A DNA stretch of 64,000 nucleotides, taken from the NCBI GenBank assembly GCA_965228615.1, contig CBDDHT010000004.1, positions 620,001 to 684,000 on the forward strand. The letters run 5' to 3'. Below the pieces are notes generated by a model. It was given only the letters and a program-made list of their open reading frames with translations. It searched no databases and was not told where the DNA came from. Position numbers and translations under genes: made by a program. The DNA is from CBDDHT01 sp965228615. Lineage in GTDB: Bacteria; Pseudomonadota; Alphaproteobacteria; Rhizobiales; Methyloligellaceae. Below, in pieces: positions 10,058-19,411 of this stretch. Every line of letters begins with the position of its first letter. The first letter of the stretch is position 1.

Positions 10058-10669
10058 TCATAGCCCCTTGCCCGACTCGACCTTACGCACCTCGATCGCC
10101 GTCTCAGGGCGACGGGCAACCTGTTCGTAGATGGACTGTCTCTTGACGCCCTCTTTCTGGCGCAACGTCAGCACAATGGCTCCGATCATGGCGACGAGCA
10201 GGATGAGACCGGCGATCTCGAAATAGAAGACATAGTCCGTATAGAGAACTCGTCCGAGCGCCTCGGTGTTCGTAATGTCGCCCACCGGAATAGGAGAGCG
10301 CCCGAGGAGCGGTGCTTCGGGCGCCACGACCCATGATCCGACAACCAGAAACAATTCGACAGCCAATATGATGCCCACCAGGGCGCCGAGTGGCAGATAC
10401 TGCATGAACCCGCCACGCAGCTCTGCAAAATCCACATCCAGCATCATGACCACGAAGAGGAACAGGACAGCCACTGCGCCCACATAGACAATCACCAGAA
10501 TCATCGCCAGAAACTCAGCACCGAGCAGCAGGAAGAGGCCGGCTGAGTTGAAGAATGCCAGGATGAGGAACAGAACCGCATGAACCGGGTTGCGGGTCGA
10601 AATGACCATCAATCCGGATGCGACCGTAATCCCGGCAAACAGATAGAAAAAGAGGCCGGCGACAATCAT
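10058..10669 (-). CDS. nuoJ: NADH-quinone oxidoreductase subunit J
   Basis: A 203-residue membrane subunit with five predicted hydrophobic segments. The conserved helix that forms the pi-bulge region in NuoJ (AMILVIVYVGAVAVLFLFVVM) is present. The hydrophilic C-terminal tail after about residue 170 is typical of alphaproteobacteria. It lies between nuoI (27 bp gap) and nuoK (46 bp gap). Confidence 0.96.
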   Translation of the reverse strand: MIVAGLFFYLFAGITVASGLMVISTRNPVHAVLFLILAFFNSAGLFLLLGAEFLAMILVIVYVGAVAVLFLFVVMMLDVDFAELRGGFMQYLPLGALVGIILAVELFLVVGSWVVAPEAPLLGRSPIPVGDITNTEALGRVLYTDYVFYFEIAGLILLVAMIGAIVLTLRQKEGVKRQSIYEQVARRPETAIEVRKVESGKGL

Positions 10670-10696
10670 GACTTCTCGGTTCCCCCCTCGGACCGT

Positions 10697-11188
10697 CTAG
10701 CGATAAGGCGCATCGGCAGCGATGTTCTGGGCGATTTCCCGCTCCCAACGGTCGCCATTCGCGAGGAGTCTGTCCTTGTCGTAGTACAACTCTTCGCGTG
10801 TTTCCGTCGCAAATTCGAAATTCGGCCCCTCGACAATGGCATCCACGGGGCAGGCTTCCTGACAGAGGCCGCAATAGATGCATTTGACCATATCGATATC
10901 GTATCGCGTTGTACGCCGGGTTCCGTCGTTGCGCCGTGGACCCGCTTCAATCGTGATGGCCTGTGCCGGACAGATCGCTTCGCAAAGCTTGCAGGCAATG
11001 CAGCGCTCCTCACCATTGGGATACCGGCGCAGTGCGTGTTCACCGCGAAACCGTGGCGATAACGGTCCCTTCTCGAAGGGATAGTTCAAAGTCGGCTTCG
11101 GTTTGAAGAAGTACTTCATCGCCAGAAAAAAGGCGCTGACGAACTCCATCAGAAGAACCGATTTTGCAGCCTGCGCAACTCGTGACAT
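10697..11188 (-). CDS. nuoI: NADH-quinone oxidoreductase subunit I
   Basis: A 163-residue peripheral subunit binding two [4Fe-4S] clusters (N6a and N6b). The two cysteine motifs are CIACKLCEAICP and CIYCGLCQEACP. An amphipathic N-terminal helix (SVLLMEFVSAFFLAMKYFF) anchors it to the membrane. The start at MSRVAQ gives the family's exact usual length; a longer in-frame opening adds a Cys/Arg-rich stretch that is not part of the protein. Confidence 0.97.
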   Translation of the reverse strand: MSRVAQAAKSVLLMEFVSAFFLAMKYFFKPKPTLNYPFEKGPLSPRFRGEHALRRYPNGEERCIACKLCEAICPAQAITIEAGPRRNDGTRRTTRYDIDMVKCIYCGLCQEACPVDAIVEGPNFEFATETREELYYDKDRLLANGDRWEREIAQNIAADAPYR

Positions 11189-11201
11189 CGAGCGTCCCTT
11201 T

Positions 11202-12227
11202 CTATGCCGGCGCCAGATCGAACACACGAAGGACCACCGCGACCGCGACCACCATGAACAGCGACAATGGCAGGAACACTTTCCAGCCAAGCCGCATCAG
11301 CTGGTCGTAGCGGTAGCGCGGTACGATCGCCTTCACCATGGAGAACATGAAAAAGACAAAACAGACCTTGATCAGGAACCAGACGACGCCGGGGATCCAG
11401 TTGAAGGGAGCGATATCAACTGGTGGCAGCCAGCCCCCGAGAAACAGTATCGTGGTCAGAGCACACATCAGAACGATGGCGACATACTCGCCGAGCATGA
11501 ACAGCAGATACGGCGTCGACGAATATTCCACCATAAAGCCGGCAACGAGTTCCGATTCCGCCTCCGGCAAATCGAAGGGTGGCCTATTGGTCTCGGCAAG
11601 CGCCGAGATGAAAAAGACGACGAACATCGGAAAAAGCGGCAACCAGAACCAATTGAGCATTCCGAGTTCACCATCCTGCGCGTTGACGATATCGGTCATG
11701 TTGAGCGAACCGACGCAGAGCAAGACGGTAATGATCACGAATCCGATCGAGACCTCATAGGAGACCATCTGCGCCGCCGATCGCAGAGCACCGAGGAAGG
11801 GGTATTTCGAGTTGGACGCCCAGCCGCCCATGATGACGCCATAGACCTCGAGTGAAGAGATCGCGAAGACATAGAGAATGCCGACATTGATCTCTGCGAC
11901 AGCCCATCCCTCGGAGACCGGAATGACCGCCCATGCCGACAATGCAAGGACGGAGGAAACCAAGGGGGCCAGAATGAAGACACCTTTGTTGGCGCCAGCC
12001 GGAATCACCGGTTCCTTGACGACGAATTTCAAGAAGTCCGCAAATGACTGCAAGAGCCCGAAAGGTCCGACAACATTCGGTCCGCGCCTGATCTGAACCG
12101 CCGCCCATATCTTGCGATCCGCGTAGAGGAGAAATGCGATGATGATCAGCAGCACGGAGAGCACAAGAAAGCTGTGCGCCGTGATAGTGGCGAAAGGCAG
12201 CCCGTAATTTGCCCAGAAATCAGCCAT
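11202..12227 (-). CDS. nuoH: NADH-quinone oxidoreductase subunit H
   Basis: A 341-residue membrane subunit that forms part of the quinone cavity and contacts NuoB, NuoD and NuoI. It contains RRGPNVVGPFGLLQ and the acidic loop NRPPFDLPEAESELVAG, which line the quinone path. The start MADFWANYG at 12227 overlaps the nuoG stop by 8 bp. A further upstream ATG would extend the overlap by only 18 bp and is less likely. Confidence 0.97.
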   Translation of the reverse strand: MADFWANYGLPFATITAHSFLVLSVLLIIIAFLLYADRKIWAAVQIRRGPNVVGPFGLLQSFADFLKFVVKEPVIPAGANKGVFILAPLVSSVLALSAWAVIPVSEGWAVAEINVGILYVFAISSLEVYGVIMGGWASNSKYPFLGALRSAAQMVSYEVSIGFVIITVLLCVGSLNMTDIVNAQDGELGMLNWFWLPLFPMFVVFFISALAETNRPPFDLPEAESELVAGFMVEYSSTPYLLFMLGEYVAIVLMCALTTILFLGGWLPPVDIAPFNWIPGVVWFLIKVCFVFFMFSMVKAIVPRYRYDQLMRLGWKVFLPLSLFMVVAVAVVLRVFDLAPA

Positions 12228-14322
12228 CGGTGCCCGTCGCTCCAACGTCGCCGCGCGTCATCATTGCGCTGAGTTCTGACATTATGGCTGAGGCCCGTGC
12301 AATCGGGTTCGTCAGATAAAAATCATCGATGGTCGTGCCGAACGATTGCTTTGACGGAATCCCGCTCACGCTCGCGAGCGCCCTGATGTCATTGACCTTG
12401 CCAGTTTCGATATCATCGATTTCGGCCAAATGCGGATGCGCTTCGTAGAGCTTTGCTCTCAGAGCCCCAAGGCTGTCATAGGCGAGCGTGTGACCGAGAC
12501 GGTCAGACAGTGCCCGGAAGATCGACCAGTCTTCTCGCGCATCCCCGGGTGGAAATACGGCACGGGTGGTCATCTGCGGGCGCCCTTCCGTATTCACATA
12601 TGTCGCACTCTTCTCCGAATAGGCTGCCGCAGGAAGAATGACATCGGCACGATGGGCTCCCCGATCGCCATGTGTGCCTTGATAAATCACAAACGCATTA
12701 GCGAGCCCGATGGTGTCGATCTCGTCGGCGCCAAGCAACCACACGACGTCTAATGCGCCTGTCTCGGCCCCTTCCATGATCGCAGCCGCATCCCGTCCTC
12801 CGTCGGCCGGCACGAATCCAACATCCAAACCACCCACACGGGACGCGGTAGCCAAGAGGATATTGAAACCGTTCCAATCATCCGCAAGCATACCCGTGTC
12901 GGCTGCAATCTTGGCAGCCAGTCCGAGAATGGCGGCGCCATCCTCACGTGTCACCGCTGCTTCGCCCAGGATCATCATCGGCCGTTCGGCCTTGGCGAGC
13001 GTTTCGCTGAATGCGTGTACGCCTGTCGCGAGCTCGTCCAATGTCTGAGGCCCGCCGCCGAGATAGTCATAGTCGTAGGTGAGGTCGACCTGCTCGCCGA
13101 CGAGGCCAATCGGCAGCCCGGTCCGACGCCAATGCCCGCGGATCCGGGCGTTCAAAACGGACGCTTCGAAGCGTGGATTGGTCCCGACCAACAACAGCGC
13201 ATCGGCTTCCAATATTCCCTCGATGCGAGAATTGAAAAGGTAAGTCGAACGCCCTTTCGCCGGGTCCAGTGCCATACCCAAAGGTCGGCTGTCCCTGTTC
13301 TTGCAGTCCAGCCGATCGAGCAGATCCTTGAGCGCGAACATCTCTTCGACGCCAGCCAGATCACCGGCAAGGGCTCCGATCTTGTCCCCGCCCAGACCAT
13401 CCAACCGATCTGCGATCACATTGAAGGCTTCATCCCATGAGACCGCCTCCAACTTGCCGTCACGCCGGACATAGGGGCGGTCGAGACGCTGCGTGCGCAG
13501 CCCATCCCAAATGAAACGTGTTTTATCCGAGATCCACTCCTCGTTCACCGCATCATGATTGCGCGGCAGGACACGCATGACCTCGCGGCCCCGGGCGTCA
13601 AGCCGGATGTTGGCCCCGATCCCATCCATCACATCGATGGATTCGGTTTTGCGGAGTTCCCACGGCCGCGCAGCGAAAGCATAGGGTCGGGAAGTCAGCG
13701 CTCCGACAGGACACAAGTCGATGACATTACCGGATAGTTCCGATGTCATGCTCTTTTCGAGATAAGTCGTGATCTCCATGTCTTCGCCGCGGCCGATTGC
13801 ACCGAGTTCTTCGACACCGGCAACTTCGGTCACGAAGCGCACACAACGCGTGCAATGAATGCACCGCGTCATGATGGTTTTGACAAGCGGCCCGATATAT
13901 TTGTCCTCAACCGCCCGCTTGTTCAGCGCAAAGCGGCTCGAATCCACGCCATAGGCCATGGCCTGATCCTGCAGGTCGCACTCGCCTCCCTGGTCGCAAA
14001 TCGGACAATCGAGAGGATGATTGATGAGCAGGAACTCCATCACCCCTTCGCGCGCCTTCTTGACCAGCGCCGAGTTGGTGCGAACCTCCGGCGGTTCGCC
14101 GTCGCGGCCCGGACGCAGATCGTTCACGCCCATGGCGCAGGAGGCGACGGGCTTCGGCGCACCGACAACCTCAACGAGGCACATGCGGCAGTTGCCGGCA
14201 ATCGACAAACGCTCGTGATAGCAGAAGCGCGGAATCTCAACGCCAGCCTGCTCGCAAGCCTGGATCAACGTCAGGCCATCTTCGGCGTCGACTTCCGTTC
14301 CATCAACGATCAATTTTGGCAT
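12220..14322 (-). CDS. nuoG: NADH-quinone oxidoreductase subunit G
   Basis: A 700-residue subunit of the peripheral arm. The N-terminal [2Fe-2S] ferredoxin domain carries CYHERLSIAGNCRMCLVEV. The His/Cys cluster motif HPLDCPICDQGGECDLQ and the ferredoxin-like motif CIHCTRCVRF follow, and a molybdopterin-oxidoreductase-like domain without cofactor takes up the remainder. Two ATGs lie 6 bp apart; the Shine-Dalgarno GAGGA is spaced correctly for the second (MPKLIV), so 14322 is chosen. Confidence 0.96.
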   Translation of the reverse strand: MPKLIVDGTEVDAEDGLTLIQACEQAGVEIPRFCYHERLSIAGNCRMCLVEVVGAPKPVASCAMGVNDLRPGRDGEPPEVRTNSALVKKAREGVMEFLLINHPLDCPICDQGGECDLQDQAMAYGVDSSRFALNKRAVEDKYIGPLVKTIMTRCIHCTRCVRFVTEVAGVEELGAIGRGEDMEITTYLEKSMTSELSGNVIDLCPVGALTSRPYAFAARPWELRKTESIDVMDGIGANIRLDARGREVMRVLPRNHDAVNEEWISDKTRFIWDGLRTQRLDRPYVRRDGKLEAVSWDEAFNVIADRLDGLGGDKIGALAGDLAGVEEMFALKDLLDRLDCKNRDSRPLGMALDPAKGRSTYLFNSRIEGILEADALLLVGTNPRFEASVLNARIRGHWRRTGLPIGLVGEQVDLTYDYDYLGGGPQTLDELATGVHAFSETLAKAERPMMILGEAAVTREDGAAILGLAAKIAADTGMLADDWNGFNILLATASRVGGLDVGFVPADGGRDAAAIMEGAETGALDVVWLLGADEIDTIGLANAFVIYQGTHGDRGAHRADVILPAAAYSEKSATYVNTEGRPQMTTRAVFPPGDAREDWSIFRALSDRLGHTLAYDSLGALRAKLYEAHPHLAEIDDIETGKVNDIRALASVSGIPSKQSFGTTIDDFYLTNPIARASAIMSELSAMMTRGDVGATGTDG

Positions 14323-14402
14323 CGGCATTCCTCGATCGTTGCCAAGTCGAACAGGCGAAGGCTTCGGTGTGCATACCAGATCTGTTTTACAGCATTCCTC
14401 AT

Positions 14403-15713
14403 TTATTCGGCCGCCACGGGTTCGCGGATGGCGCCGTCCGGAATCGCGTTCGCGCTATAGTTATCGATTCGCGCTTCGATCTCATGCCGGAAATGTCGAA
14501 TGAGACCCTGTATGGGCCATGCAGCCGCATCCCCAAGAGCACAAATTGTATGTCCCTCGATCTGGTGGGTAACGTCGAGAAGCATGTCGATCTCGCGCTT
14601 CTCAGCCTGACCGCGCGCCATTCGATCCATGACGCGCCACATCCAGCCTGTCCCTTCCCGGCAAGGTGTACACTGACCGCAGCTCTCATGTTTGTAGAAA
14701 TATGAGAGCCTCGCGATTGCGCGGACAATATCCGTTGACTTGTCCATAACGATCACTGCAGCCGTACCAAGACCGGACTTCAGATCACGTAGCGTATCGA
14801 AATCCATCGGCGTATTCTGGCATTCGGTTGCCGGAATACAGGGAACCGACGAACCACCGGGAATCACCGCAAGAAGATTGTCCCAACCGCCGCGGACACC
14901 GCCGGCATGGGTGTCGATGAGTTCCCGCAACGGGATCCCCATCTCTTCTTCCACGTTGCAGGGCTCGTTCACGTGACCCGAAATGCAGAAGAGTTTTGTC
15001 CCGGCGTTGTTTGGCCGCCCAAGGGACGAAAACCATTCCGGCCCGCGCCGCAGAATATCAGGAGCGACCGCGATGCTCTCCACATTGTTGACGGTGGTCG
15101 GCGCACCATAAAGCCCCACATTTGCGGGGAACGGGGGCTTCAGCCGCGGTTGTCCCTTCTTGCCTTCGAGACTTTCCAGCAAGGCGGTTTCCTCGCCACA
15201 GATATAGGCGCCGGCGCCGTGATGGACATAGATGTCGAAGTCCCAGCCGTGAATGTTGTTCTTCCCGACAAGCTTCGCCTCATAGGCTTCGTCGATTGCA
15301 CGTTGCAGGGCTTCGCGCTCGCGAATGAACTCGCCACGAACATAGATATAGCAGACATGCGCCCGCATCGAGCAGGAGGCAAGGAGGCATCCTTCAACGA
15401 GCAAATGCGGATCGTGACGCATAATGTCGCGATCCTTGCAGGTTCCAGGTTCCGATTCGTCGGCATTGACGACAAGATAGTGTGGACGCTCTCCGACTTT
15501 TTTCGGCATGAAGGACCATTTCAGGCCGGTGGGAAATCCTGCACCGCCGCGGCCGCGCAGACCCGATTCCTTGATCTGTTCAACGATCCAATCAGACCCT
15601 TCATCAATGAATTTCTTGGTTCCGTCCCACGCACCACGTTCCCGGGCCGCCTTCAGCCCCGGATCGTGAAATCCGTAGAGGTTGCGAAAGATGCGATCCT
15701 TATCGGCGAGCAT
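14403..15713 (-). CDS. nuoF: NADH-quinone oxidoreductase subunit F
   Basis: A 436-residue subunit that binds NADH, FMN and the [4Fe-4S] cluster N3. The glycine-rich NADH/FMN loop RGRGGAGFPTGLKW is near residue 52 and the cluster motif ESCGQCTPCREGTGWM is near residue 345. It is the electron entry point of complex I. Its ATG overlaps the nuoE stop by one base. A 80-bp gap separates it from nuoG, the largest within the operon. Confidence 0.97.
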   Translation of the reverse strand: MLADKDRIFRNLYGFHDPGLKAARERGAWDGTKKFIDEGSDWIVEQIKESGLRGRGGAGFPTGLKWSFMPKKVGERPHYLVVNADESEPGTCKDRDIMRHDPHLLVEGCLLASCSMRAHVCYIYVRGEFIREREALQRAIDEAYEAKLVGKNNIHGWDFDIYVHHGAGAYICGEETALLESLEGKKGQPRLKPPFPANVGLYGAPTTVNNVESIAVAPDILRRGPEWFSSLGRPNNAGTKLFCISGHVNEPCNVEEEMGIPLRELIDTHAGGVRGGWDNLLAVIPGGSSVPCIPATECQNTPMDFDTLRDLKSGLGTAAVIVMDKSTDIVRAIARLSYFYKHESCGQCTPCREGTGWMWRVMDRMARGQAEKREIDMLLDVTHQIEGHTICALGDAAAWPIQGLIRHFRHEIEARIDNYSANAIPDGAIREPVAAE

Positions 15714-16603
15714 CAGCGATCCCCTTCTTTCGAAAGCATGCCAGCTTCAGCCACCCACTTCTCGCGTTTGACCCGCCCCCTGAGTTGAAGCGTCGCATCT
15801 ATCCATTCGGCATTCTCCTCGCTCCAATCCGCGATCTGCTGAACATGAAAAATGCCCAGATCGTTTAACTGATCCTCGATCGCCTTGGTGATGCCGGGAA
15901 TATGTTTGAGATCGTCGGGACCGCCTCGGCGGGCGCGCTTCAATGTCGACGGCTTATCGAGTTCGTCGGGCGTTGGTTGCTCAGGATGCGTTGAACTACC
16001 GCCGTTCAATCCGTCGAGCAGGGTCTTGGGGCCGGAGATGGGACAGCTCTTCTGTCGCGGTATCTGAGGGCCTGGCAAAACAGACTCTCCATTCCGCAAA
16101 GCACTGAGGAGCCTTCTGAAACTGTCTGCGTCCAGGTCCTCGTAATAGTCGGCATTGATCTGCACCATCGGCGCATTGACGCACGCACCGAGACATTCGA
16201 CCTCAAGCCATGAAAAGAGACCATCATCGCTCAGATGCCGCTCAGGCCCGATCTCCTCTCGGCACACTTCCCGGATAGCATCGGCGCCACGTAGCCAACA
16301 TGGTGTCGTGCCGCAGAATTGCACGAAGTGTTCGCCGACCGGAGCGAGATTGAACATGGTGTAGAAGGTTGCGACTTCATAGACACGGATGAATGCCATA
16401 TCGAGCAGTTCTGCGACATGACGGATCGCCGGTTCAGGCAACCAACCCTCATGCTGCTCCTGCGCTCGCCACAATAGCGGAATGACGGCAGAGGCCTGCT
16501 TGCCGTCCGGGTACTTCGCAATTCGATCCTGCGCCCACTGCGCATTCTCTTCGCTGAAGGCGAAGCTCTCCGGCTGATCCTCGGCAAGGCGGCGAGTGCT
16601 CAT
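15713..16603 (-). CDS. nuoE: NADH-quinone oxidoreductase subunit E, with C-terminal extension
   Basis: A 296-residue protein, longer than the roughly 160-220 residues of many NuoE subunits. The thioredoxin-like [2Fe-2S] domain occupies about residues 25-175 and has cluster cysteines in GTTPCWLRGA and CLGACVNAPM. A low-complexity linker follows, then a C-terminal segment (about 225-290) with LKHIPGITKAIEDQLNDLGI, a helix-hairpin-helix-like unit. Extensions of this kind occur in alphaproteobacterial NuoE; its role is not known. It overlaps nuoD by 4 bp. Confidence 0.95.
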   Translation of the reverse strand: MSTRRLAEDQPESFAFSEENAQWAQDRIAKYPDGKQASAVIPLLWRAQEQHEGWLPEPAIRHVAELLDMAFIRVYEVATFYTMFNLAPVGEHFVQFCGTTPCWLRGADAIREVCREEIGPERHLSDDGLFSWLEVECLGACVNAPMVQINADYYEDLDADSFRRLLSALRNGESVLPGPQIPRQKSCPISGPKTLLDGLNGGSSTHPEQPTPDELDKPSTLKRARRGGPDDLKHIPGITKAIEDQLNDLGIFHVQQIADWSEENAEWIDATLQLRGRVKREKWVAEAGMLSKEGDR

Positions 16604-17784
16604 CGATCGACCTCGCCAAAAACAATATCCAGCGACCCGAGAATGGCCGACACATCGGCAAGCATGTGACCTTTACACAGGAAATCCATCGCCTGGAGAT
16701 GAGCAAATCCGGGGGCTCGGATCTTGCACCGATAAGGCTTGTTCGAGCCATCGGATACCAGAAAGACACCAAACTCACCTTTCGGTGCCTCGACGGCTGC
16801 GTAGACCTCGCCGGCCGGCACATGATAGCCTTCGGTATAAAGCTTGAAGTGATGAATCAGCGCTTCCATCGAGCGCTTCATCTCGCCGCGTTTGGGTGGA
16901 ACCACCTTCTGGTTCACAGCGGAAACAGGCCCGCGTTCCCGGCGAAGCCGTGCACAGCACTGGCGCATGATCCGAACGGACTGGCGCATTTCTTCGACGC
17001 GAATCAAATACCGGTCATAGCAGTCACCATTCTTGCCAACCGGAATATCGAAATCAATTTCCGCATAACATTCATAGGGTTGAGACTTTCGGAGATCCCA
17101 TGCTCCGCCCGACCCCCGCACCATGACACCTGAGAACCCCCATGCAATCGCATCTTCCAGCGATACGATGGCGATATCCACGTTGCGCTGCTTGAAGATG
17201 CGATTGTTTGTCAACAGCCCTTCGATGTCGTCAAGGACGCCGAGGAACGGGTCGCAGAAATCGTCGATATCCTGAATGAGCTCGTCCGGCAGGTCCTGAT
17301 GGACACCGCCGGGTCGGACAAAAGCGGCATGCATGCGGCTACCGCTGGCCCGCTCGTAAAAGACCATAAGCTTTTCACGCTCTTCAAAGCCCCAGAGTGG
17401 CGGCGTAAGCGCACCGACGTCCAGCGCCTGCGTCGTGATGTTGAGAATGTGCGACAGGATGCGGCCGATCTCGCTATACAACACCCGGATCAGTTGCCCG
17501 CGGATCGGCACGTCGATGTCGAGGAGCTTCTCAACGGCCAGTGCAAAGGCATGTTCCTGGTTCATAGGCGCGACATAGTCGAGCCGGTCGAAGTAAGGGA
17601 CGGCCTGCAGATATGTCTTGTGCTCTATGAGCTTCTCCGTGCCGCGGTGCAGAAGACCGATATGAGGATCGACTCGCTCGACCACTTCACCATCCAGTTC
17701 CAAGACGAGGCGCAGGACGCCATGGGCTGCCGGATGTTGCGGTCCGAAATTAATCGTGAAATTGCGGATCTCGGTTTCGCTCAT
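16600..17784 (-). CDS. nuoD: NADH-quinone oxidoreductase subunit D
   Basis: A 394-residue 49-kDa-type subunit related to the large subunit of NiFe hydrogenases; it forms the quinone headgroup site with NuoB. It starts MSETEIRNFTINFGPQHPAAHG, where the His-Gly turn near the start lines the quinone pocket. It ends in the conserved DIVFGEVDR. NuoC and NuoD are separate genes here, not fused. It begins 5 bp after the stop of the FlK-like thioesterase. Confidence 0.97.
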   Translation of the reverse strand: MSETEIRNFTINFGPQHPAAHGVLRLVLELDGEVVERVDPHIGLLHRGTEKLIEHKTYLQAVPYFDRLDYVAPMNQEHAFALAVEKLLDIDVPIRGQLIRVLYSEIGRILSHILNITTQALDVGALTPPLWGFEEREKLMVFYERASGSRMHAAFVRPGGVHQDLPDELIQDIDDFCDPFLGVLDDIEGLLTNNRIFKQRNVDIAIVSLEDAIAWGFSGVMVRGSGGAWDLRKSQPYECYAEIDFDIPVGKNGDCYDRYLIRVEEMRQSVRIMRQCCARLRRERGPVSAVNQKVVPPKRGEMKRSMEALIHHFKLYTEGYHVPAGEVYAAVEAPKGEFGVFLVSDGSNKPYRCKIRAPGFAHLQAMDFLCKGHMLADVSAILGSLDIVFGEVDR

Positions 17785-17789
17785 GCCGC

Positions 17790-18218
17790 CTACTCCGCTG
17801 CAGCCTTGGCACGTTTATGTGCAACGCCGGCTTCGAAGCGATCCCACTTGATAATGAACCGCTCATGTTCGCCCTGCCCGATCAGGTCGACACCGTCATG
17901 GGCTTTGATGGCGAACTTTGCCCGCCGTCCGTTGAGGGCGATGCATTCGGCATCGACCGTGACGGTAAGACCCGGCGGTGTCGCGGCCTGGTGCGAAACG
18001 TTGATATGTACGCCCAGGCTCCCCTCGCCTTCATCCAGATGCGGTTTCAGCAATTTTAGGCAGGTCCATTCCATCAACCCAACCATGAACCCTGTCGCAA
18101 AGACCGAAGGCATTTCGGCGAATTCTTCAGCTTCCGGGTATAGATGCGGCACGGTTTTCGTGTCCGGAATCTCAAAAGCGAATGTCTCGCACAGACCCAC
18201 CTTCAGACTATCCTTCAT
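17790..18218 (-). CDS. FlK-like (fluoroacetyl-CoA thioesterase type) hotdog thioesterase
   Basis: A 142-residue hotdog-fold thioesterase encoded inside the nuo operon between nuoC and nuoD. From memory of the Streptomyces cattleya fluoroacetyl-CoA thioesterase FlK, the two align almost without gaps. The functional residues reported for FlK fall at the same numbers here: T42, E50, H76, G69 and R120, and F33 is also kept. Position 36, a phenylalanine in the FlK lid, is methionine here. Shared stretches include GFMVGLMEW, GEGSLG, ATPPGLTVTV and AHDGVD. It probably hydrolyses a small acyl-CoA, substrate unknown. It overlaps nuoC by 4 bp and ends 5 bp before nuoD, so it must be co-translated with complex I. 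Confidence 0.85.
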   Translation of the reverse strand: MKDSLKVGLCETFAFEIPDTKTVPHLYPEAEEFAEMPSVFATGFMVGLMEWTCLKLLKPHLDEGEGSLGVHINVSHQAATPPGLTVTVDAECIALNGRRAKFAIKAHDGVDLIGQGEHERFIIKWDRFEAGVAHKRAKAAAE

Positions 18219-18862
18219 CCCTCCCCCTTGCCATCTTTGGCGGACTCGGCTTTCTCATCGCCCGGCAAGATGTATTCGGCGCCTTCCCAGGGACTCATGA
18301 AGTCGAAGGTGCGAAACTCCTGATTGAGTTTCACCGGCTCGTTGACCACGCGTTTGCGTTCATCGTCATAGCGCACTTCCACAAAACCGGTCAGCGGAAA
18401 GTCCTTGCGCAACGGATGACCCTGAAATCCATAGTCGGTCAAAATCCGTCTGAGGTCGGGATGCTCCGAGAACAGAATTCCGTAGAGATCGAAGGCCTCT
18501 CGCTCGAACCAATTGGCGGCCGGATACAAATCGACGACGCTTGCGACCGGGGTTGCCTCATCGGTCTGGCATGTCACGCGGATGCGGACATTCTGACGTA
18601 GCGAGAGCAGATGGTAGACCACATCGAACCGCTTCGACCGCTCCGGATAGTCGACCCCTGCGATATCGATCAAACAAATGAACTGGCAACGCGCGTCATC
18701 GCGAAAAAATTTAAGTGTCTCGTGAATCTTCTCGCGCGGCGTAACGACGGAGAGTTCGTGGGCCGCAATTCGCCATGACGACAGCTTGGAACCCAACCTG
18801 TCCGCGATATACTCGCCGAGCTCTTTGAGGCCTTCGTCCATGCCGCTTTCATTCGCTTTCAT
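18215..18862 (-). CDS. nuoC: NADH-quinone oxidoreductase subunit C
   Basis: A 215-residue 30-kDa-type subunit of the complex I peripheral arm. Conserved stretches are FDVVYHLLSLRQN, NWFEREAFDLYGI and GHPLRKDFPLTG. The charged C-terminal tail (about 15 residues of E/K/G) is variable in the family. It starts 3 bp after the nuoB stop and overlaps the FlK-like thioesterase by 4 bp, so nuoC is uncoupled from its usual partner nuoD. Confidence 0.96.
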   Translation of the reverse strand: MKANESGMDEGLKELGEYIADRLGSKLSSWRIAAHELSVVTPREKIHETLKFFRDDARCQFICLIDIAGVDYPERSKRFDVVYHLLSLRQNVRIRVTCQTDEATPVASVVDLYPAANWFEREAFDLYGILFSEHPDLRRILTDYGFQGHPLRKDFPLTGFVEVRYDDERKRVVNEPVKLNQEFRTFDFMSPWEGAEYILPGDEKAESAKDGKGEG

Positions 18863-18865
18863 GGC

Positions 18866-19411
18866 TTAGCGCTCAATCGTGCCGGTGCGACGAATTTTCT
18901 TTTGTAACAACAAGATACCGTAGACGAGCGCTTCGGCTGTCGGCGGGCACCCCGGAACGTAGATATCGACGGGAACGATGCGGTCGCAGCCTCGCACCAC
19001 CGAATAGGAATAGTGGTAGTAGCCACCGCCATTCGCGCAGCTTCCCATAGAGATGACATAGCGCGGCTCGGGCATCTGGTCATAGACCTTCCGCAATGCG
19101 GGCGCCATCTTGTTTGTCAGCGTCCCCGCAACAATCATGACATCCGATTGCCGCGGGCTTGCACGGGGCGCAAATCCAAACCGCTCCACATCATAACGCG
19201 GCATGGACGCCTGCATCATCTCGACCGCGCAGCAAGCCAAGCCGAATGTCATCCACATCAAGGATCCAGTCCGAGCCCAGTTGATGAGATCGTCGGTCGA
19301 CGTGACGATAAACCCCTTGTCGGCCAGATCGTCCGACAGCTGCGCGAATGTCTGCTCGCGGCCGGGTGCGAGCAACGGGCCCTGATCCTTCGGATCGACG
19401 ATCAATCCCAT
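18866..19411 (-). CDS. nuoB: NADH-quinone oxidoreductase subunit B
   Basis: A 181-residue subunit carrying cluster N2, the last iron-sulfur centre before quinone. The ligands are the tandem cysteines in GLACCAVEMM, the cysteine in SMGSCANGGG and the one in PGCPPTAEAL. Its start overlaps the end of nuoA by 10 bp. Confidence 0.97.
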   Translation of the reverse strand: MGLIVDPKDQGPLLAPGREQTFAQLSDDLADKGFIVTSTDDLINWARTGSLMWMTFGLACCAVEMMQASMPRYDVERFGFAPRASPRQSDVMIVAGTLTNKMAPALRKVYDQMPEPRYVISMGSCANGGGYYHYSYSVVRGCDRIVPVDIYVPGCPPTAEALVYGILLLQKKIRRTGTIER

